From Flaccisagitta enflata (taxonomy: Eukaryota > Chaetognatha > Sagittoidea > Aphragmophora): a DNA stretch of 64,000 nucleotides. The position numbers were made by a program, and so were the translations under genes. The stretch is from the NCBI GenBank assembly GCA_965153355.1, contig OZ231127.1, forward strand, positions 13,702,001 through 13,766,000, given 5' to 3'. How positions within the stretch are numbered: position 1 is the first letter of the stretch; every line of letters starts with the position of its first letter. The notes below the pieces were generated by a model. It ran no database searches. It saw only the letters and a list, made by a program, of their open reading frames with translations, and was not told the DNA's origin. Below are positions 37,143 to 47,247 of the stretch, in pieces.

Positions 37143-38471
37143 ATGGAGGATCATCAACACCAAAACGACGCAGGAAATCGGTCGCCGAACAAAAAGACGG
37201 TGACATTTGCCCTCTATCCACCCAGTCTACAAAACTCGGACGGTCAGTCTGTCGGTCAGTCAACAACAACAGGTCAGTCGGTATATGATGTGCAAAGCCC
37301 AACCAGATACGCAAGTAACACTCCTGGAGTGACACCGCCAACGAGACAATCAAGTATTTCAAGCAACCCACCCCCAGTTACCCCATTAAGGCCTAGGGTG
37401 CCGGGCTACAAAGATTTTCCCGGGGTCATTCTGCTCCATGAGCGCGGAGGAACGGTTTGCAGAGGAACCCCGGACGGGGATAAGGTGATAAAGGGGACAA
37501 AATTGGTCAAAACTGAATTTTGCGCAGAGGACGGGCCCTTGAAATATTTGGAGAGAAGGAGAAGGTTTTGCGATGAAATTTCATCTTTCTTTAGCGGCGA
37601 GGATCTTTACACGTTATTAGCCATTTTCCGCCAAAAAGCGGCATGTTACTACAGGACACTCAACAAAATGTTCAGGGTGGAAAGTACCTACACTAGCTTC
37701 CTAAACTTTTTAAGGGTGTTCGAGCACATATTATTTCCGCAAATGGATGCGGTTGCGTTAGGCGCACTACAGACTAGGGTTCAGAAAGAGGACGAATCCG
37801 TCGTCGACTACTATACGGACTACAGTGACCTAATTTACATAATTGGGAGAAGCGAATCTGACTATATAGAGAATTTCATAGGGGGTTTATATTATCGAAC
37901 CCTAGCTCACTGCGTGGCAAACAGAGTATATGAAGAAGGTACACGCACTTTGGAGGCCATAGCAAATCACGCGTCACTGGTGGAGACTAACATGGGCCTT
38001 GAAAAAATATTTAGGCCAGATGATCGCAGGAAGGCACAGAAAAAAGGCACAAATGATACAGACAGTAACAGCAAAAGTGTCTCTTCAATTTCTACAACGA
38101 CAGGTCACCACAGCGACAGCAGCCCACAGCGCGGCAATACTACACGAGGAAGGTCACGAGGAGCGCAGCGGGGCGCTGCGCCACGCGGAGGGCCGCAGCA
38201 GCAGCGTGGCGTGTCATGGAGCGGAGGATGGTCACGGAACGGCAACAGTTCGGGTGGATTGGGAAATGGAGGTGGTCACTGGGCCAAATATGCGTCGTCG
38301 GCGTCGAGAGGCGGCCATCATCAGTCACGCGGCGCCGCTCCGAGGTCAAACAGCGCCGGATCGAATTGGGGCCGAGGAGGAGGCGCCGGATGGTCCAACG
38401 CGTCTTCGTCGGGGCAGCAGCAGCGGCAGAATGCAGGACCAAGATCGGCGTCAGTCAGACCCAATCTGTGA
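37143..38471 (+). CDS. gag: Giant element gag (capsid)
   Basis: ATG to TGA, 442 codons. Residues ~150-290 fit the retrotransposon Gag/capsid pattern (YTLLAIFRQKAACYYR, then QKEDESVVDYYTDYSDL, then a helix-rich end). The N-terminal 100 residues are Pro/Ser/Thr-rich. The C-terminal ~120 residues are Gly/Ser/Arg/Gln-rich with RGG-like motifs (RGRSRGAQRG), suited to RNA binding. There is no CCHC knuckle in this frame; a Cys/His cluster follows immediately in the +1 frame. Gag assembles the virus-like particle. An internal GHWAKYASS segment resembles the peptide encoded by the 80-bp array before pol. Confidence 0.82.
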   Translation: MEDHQHQNDAGNRSPNKKTVTFALYPPSLQNSDGQSVGQSTTTGQSVYDVQSPTRYASNTPGVTPPTRQSSISSNPPPVTPLRPRVPGYKDFPGVILLHERGGTVCRGTPDGDKVIKGTKLVKTEFCAEDGPLKYLERRRRFCDEISSFFSGEDLYTLLAIFRQKAACYYRTLNKMFRVESTYTSFLNFLRVFEHILFPQMDAVALGALQTRVQKEDESVVDYYTDYSDLIYIIGRSESDYIENFIGGLYYRTLAHCVANRVYEEGTRTLEAIANHASLVETNMGLEKIFRPDDRRKAQKKGTNDTDSNSKSVSSISTTTGHHSDSSPQRGNTTRGRSRGAQRGAAPRGGPQQQRGVSWSGGWSRNGNSSGGLGNGGGHWAKYASSASRGGHHQSRGAAPRSNSAGSNWGRGGGAGWSNASSSGQQQRQNAGPRSASVRPNL

Positions 38472-38472
38472 G

Positions 38473-38721
38473 ATGTATAGAAGAAAAATGAGAGACCGCG
38501 ATTTAAGGGGCTGTGGTGCCTGTCTCGCTATAACGCATGAATTCACACAAGCTGACTATTACAGGCACTGTCGACGACTGTGTCCCTGTTGCGGAACTAA
38601 TTTAAAGTCCCAGGATCATTTTGCTGTTGACTGTAGTAAGATGCCCGATGATAAATGGGAGGTCATACAGATGTGTAGAGAAAGTGACATGAACGGAGAC
38701 AGAGCGAAAGATGCTGAATGA
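38473..38721 (+). CDS. Zinc-knuckle (nucleocapsid-like) segment, +1 frame to gag
   Basis: The gag stop and an ATG overlap as TGAGATG (38469-38475). The frame +1 to gag is open from 37999 and ends in TGA at 38719-38721. It encodes CGAC..., then CPCCGTNLKSQDHFAVDC, a C-x2-C-x8-H-x4-C variant zinc knuckle. The protein could be reached by +1 frameshift in the overlap with gag or by stop/restart at TGAGATG. The next codons after TGA are CAA TTA, and the same frame continues without another stop into the protease ORF, so readthrough would fuse this segment to protease. Confidence 0.65.
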   Translation: MYRRKMRDRDLRGCGACLAITHEFTQADYYRHCRRLCPCCGTNLKSQDHFAVDCSKMPDDKWEVIQMCRESDMNGDRAKDAE

Positions 38722-38727
38722 CAATTA
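38719..38727 (+). promoter_or_regulatory. Candidate stop-codon readthrough site UGA-CAA-UUA
   Basis: The stop is followed by CAATTA, matching the CARYYA consensus of type II leaky stops first described in tobamoviruses. Downstream, the same frame is open through 40695. Confidence 0.6.
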
Positions 38728-38754
38728 CAGCAGACGCATAAATCTGACAATGAA

Positions 38755-40695
38755 ATGAGTGTGACTGACAAATTATTATGCCTATCGACTTCAACAACGC
38801 CAAATGAGTACAGTGAAAACATTTCAAGCAATCAAAATTTGAAGGAAGAAAAGAAAGAAGCAAATGTTTGTTCAATTAACATGACAAAGGGACAAAAATA
38901 TTTCATAAGCGGCATGCTAAGGCAAAACAAGAAGGAGGAAGGGAATGATGAGGAGAAGGAGGGTGATGAGAATGACAACATTGGGATGGTGAATGATGAC
39001 AGCAATGACGGAACACTCTGTAATTTCTTTTTAGACAGCGGGGCCGAGATTTCTTTGGTACAGGCATCTTTGGTGACAGATTTTGATAAGATATCATTGA
39101 AAAAACCATTTGAGATTAAAGGATTCTCAGGAAAAGTGGGTGCTATGGTGACTGAGAAAGTAAGAGTGACAGTTGACCTATTTCCAGTGAGTGTTGATTT
39201 GGAATTTTACGTGTGTGAAATACCGCTGTCCATTATAGGCACTGACCTTTTGAGAGATTCGAAGTTGCAGCTGGATTTCAGTACAGGACAGGAAATTTTC
39301 ACAGTGGGCAGTTTCCCTTTCTTGACCACCCCTTCAATCGGCGAGGCGGAAAAGGACCTGAAAATGAGGAAAAAGCAATGGAATGACACATACATCGATA
39401 GAAAAATGCCCAATCTGAGGAAGAATTATTGGATGAGGACGAGCCAGTCAATCACAGTAAAGCCAGCATCAATCACTTTTGTCAAATGTTCAATCAGCCC
39501 GAAATTCAGTTCCAAATGCATGCACAGCTTAATGTCATTCTATGACGAAAACGTGGCTCAGTTATACATCCCATCGATAACTTTTCAGCCAGACACAAAA
39601 CAATACAACGTACCAATTAGTAATTTGAGCGACGATGAGTTGACGATAAGGAAGGGCTGGTTAATAGGCGAAGTCGTAAGTCACAAATTGGAGAACGAGG
39701 AACGAAAGGACACCACCGAAGCGAGGATATTTCATCTGGAAGTGGAGAAAATTTCATTGTTAATAGATTGCGTCGAGAAAGAATGGACGACTGAGAATGA
39801 TAAGAATGAAAAAGACGAGGTCAAAATGACCCGGAATGACGAAAACAACAGGGTCGGAATGACTGAGAATGACGAGAAAAACGTAGTCGGAATGACTGAG
39901 AATGATCTGAGAAACGCGATAGAGTATGACGAGGATAGAAATAGAGAGAGAGAAGAGACAGACAAACGGATACAGCCACATATATCACCGCCTCGCGATA
40001 AAAAGTTGCTAGAAGGCGAAGAAAGAGAAAAGAAAAGAGGAAAGAAAGACAAAGAGAAAGAAAAAGAAGAAATTGAAAGAGAAAGAATGGCACAGAAAGA
40101 GATAGAGCCACGAAAAAAGACGACAGAAAAAGACAAAGAAGAAAGTAACGTAAGTGAAAAAGAGTCCCGCGCGAATAGTGTGAACATCGCTTTGGTAGAT
40201 TCTATGATGAATGAAACATACAGACATACAGACACAAAGAAGAGCGCACGCGCAGCAATTGAAGAATGCCCATATAGCCACGAGCACGTCGATGACGTCG
40301 TATATAGGGGTAGAACGAATTTGGAGAAAAAACATAAGGCCCCGATTGAGAAAGAACGAAAATGGACATACGCTGAAAACTGGACGGAGAGAAAAGGCGA
40401 GGAATTGAATCATGAAATCAGAAATCTGGACGCAGCGGAAAGCGGCGAGACGAAGATAGATACAAAGGAAGAAAGGGAAATGACGAGAGGAGGAGAGGCA
40501 GAGACAGTTACATACAAAACAAAGGGAGAGGATGAGACAGAGACAGAGACAAGTGAGAAAGAGGAAATACACAGAGAGGAAAAGAGAGAGACGTATAAAG
40601 TGAAGGAGGCTGCTTTCACAGGAATTTTTGGGAGCTGCGAAAGGATAGATGTAGCAGCGACGGCAGGAGCTTCAGCACAGCACTGTGGCAGTTGA
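38755..40695 (+). CDS. pro: Giant element protease ORF with long charged tail
   Basis: 646 codons from the first ATG; translation may instead arrive by readthrough from 38722. FFLDSGAEISLV (Asp at residue 94) and SIIGTDLL (159-166) are the flap-side and second conserved motifs of a retropepsin-type aspartic protease, which matures the Gag and Pol polyproteins. Residues ~330-640 form a highly charged, probably disordered Lys/Glu tail with a repeated VGMTEND motif (~365-395). The ORF ends ...AQHCGS, right where CACTGTG recurs 6.56 kb downstream in pol in the same codon register. This indicates that protease and pol were one frame before separation or are joined by splicing. Confidence 0.78.
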   Translation: MSVTDKLLCLSTSTTPNEYSENISSNQNLKEEKKEANVCSINMTKGQKYFISGMLRQNKKEEGNDEEKEGDENDNIGMVNDDSNDGTLCNFFLDSGAEISLVQASLVTDFDKISLKKPFEIKGFSGKVGAMVTEKVRVTVDLFPVSVDLEFYVCEIPLSIIGTDLLRDSKLQLDFSTGQEIFTVGSFPFLTTPSIGEAEKDLKMRKKQWNDTYIDRKMPNLRKNYWMRTSQSITVKPASITFVKCSISPKFSSKCMHSLMSFYDENVAQLYIPSITFQPDTKQYNVPISNLSDDELTIRKGWLIGEVVSHKLENEERKDTTEARIFHLEVEKISLLIDCVEKEWTTENDKNEKDEVKMTRNDENNRVGMTENDEKNVVGMTENDLRNAIEYDEDRNREREETDKRIQPHISPPRDKKLLEGEEREKKRGKKDKEKEKEEIERERMAQKEIEPRKKTTEKDKEESNVSEKESRANSVNIALVDSMMNETYRHTDTKKSARAAIEECPYSHEHVDDVVYRGRTNLEKKHKAPIEKERKWTYAENWTERKGEELNHEIRNLDAAESGETKIDTKEEREMTRGGEAETVTYKTKGEDETETETSEKEEIHREEKRETYKVKEAAFTGIFGSCERIDVAATAGASAQHCGS

Positions 40696-41789
40696 TCAAG
40701 CAATAATGATTTCGAGATTTCTTTTTTGTTGGGTAGGTTTATGTGTAACTTAGCCCCAGACATGATCTCAGACATGGCAGACGCATAGGAGAGGCGGTGT
40801 GCCGCAAAAAAACCAAAATTGACATTGTGCGTTACGGCCCAAAGGAGGCCTCTGCGTACCAAGTTAGCATGCCAAAATGTTAGAAATACCTTTATATCAT
40901 CATTGTATGTGTTGTCGTGGTCGACCATGGGCACACGGCGTGACAGTGTCAACTTTTCTATTTTTGTCTTTTAGCGATTTTGTCGCGGTTCGTCGCAATG
41001 ACTCAACAACACCGATTTCATTTTTTTGTTGCTTCGGGGCATTAGTTTGTTTCCACGTGTGGCGATCGGTGGCGGTTTTGAAAAACGCGCGTATTTTACT
41101 TTTTAAAATTAGGTTTGCTTTTAAATCAGCGTGAGTGAAATCTTACAAAGGCGGTAAAGCCTCCATCCTATAACTCAATTGAATTAAAATATAGATTTCA
41201 GCGTTGGTCTCACTATTGGAAGTACAGACTGACTTGAACAAGCAAGGATATGCTTTTCCCATTCAGCTGTGAAACTCATAATTAGGCTTAACAAGTAATA
41301 GATCTCGGTGCCAAAATTAAATCCAAACGTGTTAAAACGATAAGATTTCAAAAAGTAATCAACCCTTCGAGCCCAAAAAATCGCTGAAAAACCGTAGAAA
41401 ATAATGAAACAAAATATGTTTCTGAAAGATCTTTCCATGATCTTTCGTTTCATGCAACTTTTAACAATGTGAGATGACGAGAAGTGCTTCAAAATCAAAT
41501 TTGTTTCATATTTTGACTTGTCACGGCTCACTCAAAAATATCACCTTTTTTCAACCGAGCTCATTTGAAGCGTCTTCTTTTTCTGGTTTCAAATCTTTTT
41601 TTGTTTTCTTTCGGAAATGCCGCCTTCGGCCGCACGCATTGTTTAATCGACTACTGATCTTTTTTTCTGCCCTATTCTTCAGCCGTGTTTTTGTTTGGCG
41701 TAATTAAGAATGTTTGATAGCCAACTTGCAATTGCGTCACACAGCACTCGGTGACAGAGAGTGAGAGAGCAAGAGAGCAAGAGCAAGAA

Positions 41790-41795
41790 AGCGAG

Positions 41796-41884
<89 letters not shown>
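41790..41884. repeat. (GA)n microsatellite
   Basis: Near-perfect GA dinucleotides preceded by GAGCAAGAGC variants. Confidence 0.95.
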
Positions 41885-41888
<4 letters not shown>

Positions 41889-42115
41889 GAGAAAAAAATT
41901 AGGCAAAAGGAGAAAAAACGGAAGTGAGAGAGAAGTAGGCCAATAGGTGCGCAGTGTGGATCATCTAACCAACCAACCAACCAACCAACCACCGGACAGA
42001 CACAACCAAATACACGGGTATATTGATGCACCCAAAAAAGAGGGGAAAACAAAAAGGAAAGAAAAAAATCAAAAGGAATCAAAACAGCGAGGTAAAGCAG
42101 ATTGACGATAGGGAG

Positions 42116-42790
42116 TTGGAACATTAGCGCGAGTCAGAAAATTAACGCGAGTCGGAACATTAACGCGAGTCGGAACATTAACGCGAGTCGGAACATTAAC
42201 GCGAGTCAGAACATTAACGCGAGTCAGAACATTAACGCGAGTTGGAACATTAACGCGAGTTGGAACATTAACGCGAGTCGGAACATTAACGCGAGTCGGA
42301 GCATTAACGCAAGTCGAAGCATTAACGCGAGTCAAAACATAAACGCGAGTCGGAACATTAATGCGAGTCGGGACATTAACGTAAGTCGGAACATTTACGC
42401 GAGTAGGAACATTAATGCTAGTAGGGACATTAACGCGAGTTGGAGCATTAACGCGAGTCGGAGCATTAACGCAAGTTGGAACATTAACACGAGTCGGAAC
42501 ATTAACGTGAGTCGGAACATTAACGTGAGTCGGAACATTAACGTGAGTCGGAACATTAACGTGAGTCGGAACATTAACGTGAGTCGGAACATTAGCGCGA
42601 GTCGGAACATTAGCGCGAGTCGGAACATTAGCGCGAGTCGGAACATTAGCGCGAGTCGGAACATTAGCGCGAGTCGGAACATTAAAGCAAGTCGGAACAT
42701 TAACGCGAGTTGGAACATTAAAGTGAGTCAGAACATTACCGCGAGTCGGAACATTAGCGCGAGTAGGAACATTTACGCAATTGGAAACAA
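42116..42790 (+). repeat. 18-bp minisatellite encoding a hexapeptide, ~37 copies
   Basis: Unit AACATTAACGCGAGTCGG, with variants GCGCGAG, CGTGAG and GTTGG. Because 18 is a multiple of three, one frame stays open over the whole array (42102-42884), encoding NASRNI repeats, and the opposite strand is open too. Variant runs (CGTGAG x5, GCGCGAG x5) show local expansion. No start context or domain suggests a real protein. Confidence 0.9.
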
Positions 42791-42884
42791 AACGCGATTT
42801 GGAACACTTCCTTTGTTAAGTTTGAAACTTTTACTAGTTAGAATAATTCAGTTTTCACATTCCGCGCATCAGATCAAGAGTTAG

Positions 42885-43755
42885 AGCATTTAATAAATCA
42901 AATTTGAATGTTATGATTAAAGTGAATGAAATGATTTAAGTGAATGACATGAATGAAATCAATAAAATAAATAGCTGATTGAAAAAGAGTTTTGAATTGC
43001 AAAATGTGCGTTAAAACCTCATGAGAGGACTTAATGATGGACTAACAGACAGACATATCAACCGACTGGCTGACCAAACACTTTTGTCGTTGAGCACATA
43101 TGTAAGAATTGCGGGTGCAACTGAAAGTGATTCACTGAAGTGGTGAAATGTAACATGAAAACGGCAGTTATCAAAGATAGCTACCATTTTCCTTCTTTTG
43201 GCACAATTTTGGGCAGCCCCCTGGGGATCCTCGATTAAAAGTCACCCTTTTTCATACTCTGGTGAAAAATATCTTTAAAACTAGACCAATCCCAGGTTTG
43301 TAGCTCAATTCGTTTAGAAGTTATTAAGAAAACAAGACAGCTTCTCAAAACAACTAAAATGTGTCCATTCTTTCCTTGACACATTTGCCTTCATTTTGGT
43401 ATATCTCTTAAACAAATTGAGCTAGCAACATCCGGTTAGGCTTAAATCAAAGCAATTTTACATAGCTTTTAGCCAAAAACAACAAATGACTACTGGGATC
43501 GATAAATAATGGTTGGTAATGAAAAAAAGCCAGAAAAAGAAGGCCTCCAAACTTCTTGGAATATAGCACCTAATTTTCATTCATACTAAACAGTTAGAAG
43601 TTGATTTTTTTGCCATGAAATGTCCAAATCCCTTGTTTTTACACCCGTTGGCACCAATATAATGAGAAAACATGGACGGCAGAGAGTTGCCAAGATCCTG
43701 GAAAAAACACTTTTTATACCTATCATAATGTATGCATTCTTTGCTTTATAACTCA
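42885..43755. other. AT-rich DNA with inverted repeat and hairpin
   Basis: About 43260-43340 and 43395-43470 share inverted TAGCTCAATT and TTAAGCCTAACC/AGACCAATCC blocks. At the centre, AAATGTGTC (43357-43365) pairs with GACACATTT (43378-43386). It is probably an old foldback element. Confidence 0.45.
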
Positions 43756-44738
43756 TTTTTAGTCGCGGACACGCGACTCTATAAGACACTTTTCGGTACG
43801 TCGGTCCGTTGGTCGGTCAGTCCGGAACAAAGTCACTTCTCGAGGTTTTCCGCTCCTGCCCACCTGTCCGCGACTAATGCTGCCATGTATAAGGCCTTGT
43901 TTTTTCATCTGTCCTCAGTTGGAATACACAACGAAGACAGATCAATAGACTGATGAGGCATCGAAAAAGGAAGAGAAAAAAAATGATAGAAAAAAAAACA
44001 AAGAAACGGGTGGGAAGTATAAAAAAAACATAGAAACAAGAAACAACGCCGCATACACTCCCCCCAGTCGCGGACGGGTGGGCAGGGGCAGTATAGAAAA
44101 AACCTCTTGCATTTCAAAAGAAGTTACCGCCCAATGAACCAACCAACAAACCAACGGACCAACATGATAAGGATCCACGGTTAAAAAAAAAAAAGAAATT
44201 TAGGAAGAAAAAATTAAGGAGTGAAAGAAGGAAAGGGCGAAAGAAAGAAAGAAAGAACGGGAGAAAGAAAGCAGGAGAGGAAGAGAGAAGGAAAAGAAGA
44301 GAGAAGGAAAGAAAGAGAGAAGGAAAGAATGAGAGATGGAAAAGAAGAGACAAGGGAAGGAAGAATGAAAGAATGAAGGGGAAAGAGAAAGAGGAACAGC
44401 AGGAGCAGTAAGGCCAAAAACCCCATAAACATAAACGCCAAAAAAGGAAAACCGACACACGGACGGACCGACAAACGGACTGAAGGGCCGATGGACGGAC
44501 CGACAGAGCGGGGTGTAAAGTCGCGAAGCACCCGACTAAAAACGGAAAAGTATCGGTAGTTGTTGTTGTTAACCGGAAAAGTAACGGTCGAAGAAAATAA
44601 GAGAAATGATAAAACAAGGCCAACGCGCAACAAGTCGCGTGCGGTCTCAAAATGACGTCAAACGGCAAAAAAAGCAAAGTGTTTCTGACCGACTGACGGA
44701 CAGAGTGGGTCATAGAGTCGCGTGCACGCGACTAAAAA
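43756..44738. repeat. Three family-1 copies inside the giant element
   Basis: A minus copy at 43756-43905 runs from TTTTTAGTCGCGGACACGCGACTCTATAAG to TAAGGCCTTGTTTTT. A plus copy at about 44046-44540 has an expanded GAAAGAAAGGAAG filler at 44210-44390. A compact complete plus copy at 44613-44738 ends with the palindrome at 44716-44733. These are host-type repeats, which argues that this segment is not native retroelement sequence. Confidence 0.75.
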
Positions 44739-44801
44739 TCAGGATGAAGCCAAAATGAAAGTAAAGATGAAGGCAGGTTTTTGGACCAAAACGCGCAGCA
44801 A

Positions 44802-45368
<567 letters not shown>

Positions 45369-47247
45369 ATTAGGTGGTTGAGGTGGCCTGGGTGAAATAT
45401 GCTTCGTCGTTGCTCGATAACTACCACTGTGTAGCTGATTTGGGTGGTTTTAGGTGGTTGAGGTGGCCTGGGTGAAATATGCTTCGTCGTTGCTCGATAA
45501 CTACCACTGTGTAGCTGATTTGGGTGGTTTTAGGTGGTTGAGGTGGCCTGGGTGAAATATGCTTCGTCGTTGCTCGATAACTACCACTGTGTAGCTGATT
45601 TGGGTGGTTTTAGGTGGTTGAGGTGGCCTGGGTGAAATATGCTTCGTCGTTGCTCGATAACTACCACTGTGTAGCTGATTTGGGTGGTTTTAGGTGGTTG
45701 AGGTGGCCTGGGTGAAATATGCTTCGTCGTTGCTCGATAACTACCACTGTGTAGCTGATTTGGGTGGTTTTAGGTGGTTGAGGTGGCCTGGGTGAAATAT
45801 GCTTCGTCGTTGCTCGATAACTACCACTGTGTAGCTGATTTGGGTGGTTTTAGGTGGTTGAGGTGGCCTGGGTGAAATATGCTTCGTCGTTGCTCGATAA
45901 CTACCACTGTGTAGCTGATTTGGGTGGTTTTAGGTGGTTGAGGTGGCCTGGGTGAAATATGCTTCGTCGTTGCTCGATAACTACCACTGTGTAGCTGATT
46001 TGGGTGGTTTTAGGTGGTTGAGGTGGCCTGGGTGAAATATGCTTCGTCGTTGCTCGATAACCACCACTGTAGCTGATTTGGGTGGTTTTAGGTGGTTGAG
46101 GTGGCCTGGAAATATGCTTCGTCGCACTGATAACTACAACTGTAGCTGATTTGGGTGGTTTTAGGTGGTTGAGGTGGCCTGGGTGAAATATGCCGTCGTT
46201 GCCTCGATAACTACCACTGTGTAGCTGATTTGGGTGGTTTTAGGTGTGAGGTGGCCTGGGTGAAATATGCTTCGTCGTTGCTCGATAACTACCACTGTGT
46301 AGCTGATTTGGGTGGTTTTAGGTGGTTATGGTTTGGGTGAAATATGCTTGTCATTGCTCGACAACTACCACTGTGTAGCTGATTTGGGTGGTTTTAGGTG
46401 GTTGAGGTGGCCTGGTGAAATATGCCATCCACTGCTCAACTACCACTGTGTAGCTGATTTGGGTGGTTTTAGGTGGTGAGGTGGCCTGGTGAATATGCTT
46501 CGTCGTTGCTCGATAACTACCACTGTGTAGCTGATTTGGGTGGTTTTAGGTGGTTGAGGTGGCCTGGGTGAAATATGCTTCGTCGTTGCTCGATAACTAC
46601 CACTGTGTAGCTGATTTGGGTGGTTTTAGGTGGTTGAGGTGGCCTGGGTGAAATATGCTTCGTCGTTGCTCGATAACTACCACTGTGTAGCTGATTTGGG
46701 TGGTTTTAGGTGGTTGAGGTGGCCTGGGTGAAATATGCTTCGTCGTTGCTCGATAACTACCACTGTGTAGCTGATTTGGGTGGTTTTAGGTGGTTGAGGT
46801 GGCCTGGGTGAAATATGCTTCGTCGTTGCTCGATAACTACCACTGTGTAGCTGATTTGGGTGGTTTTAGGTGGTTGAGGTGGCCTGGGTGAAATATGCTT
46901 CGTCGTTGCTCGATAACTACCACTGTGTAGCTGATTTGGGTGGTTTTAGGTGGTTGAGGTGGCCTGGGTGAAATATGCTTCGTCGTTGCTCGATAACTAC
47001 CACTGTGTAGCTGATTTGGGTGGTTTTAGGTGGTTGAGGTGGCCTGGGTGAAATATGCTTCGTCGTTGCTCGATAACTACCACTGTGTAGCTGATTTGGG
47101 TGGTTTTAGGTGGTTGAGGTGGCCTGGGTGAAATATGCTTCGTCGTTGCTCGATAACTACCACTGTGTAGCTGATTTGGGTGGTTTTAGGTGGTTGAGGT
47201 GGCCTGGGTGAAATATGCTTCGTCGTTGCTCGATAACTACCACTGTG
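45369..47247 (+). repeat. 80-bp tandem array, ~23 copies, running into the pol ORF
   Basis: The unit includes TTAGGTGGTTGAGGTGGCC, AAATATGCTTCGTCGTTGC and ACTACCACTGTGTAGC. Copies from 45450 to 46040 and from 46540 onward are virtually identical. A central block (about 46040-46500) is eroded by small indels. The last unit is fused in frame to the pol reading frame, and CACTGTG of that unit is the right boundary of the inserted segment. Since 80 is not divisible by three, the array cannot be read through. Confidence 0.93.

Noticed and set aside
37999-38470. +1-frame ORF overlapping gag as an independent gene
   Set aside because: Mostly a shadow of gag; only the part after the gag stop shows its own Cys/His motif.
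39732-40572. Minus-strand Ser/Phe-rich ORFs opposite the protease tail, and others opposite pol (e.g. 49280-49783)
   Set aside because: Antisense shadows of Lys/Glu- or Asp-rich codons on the + strand.
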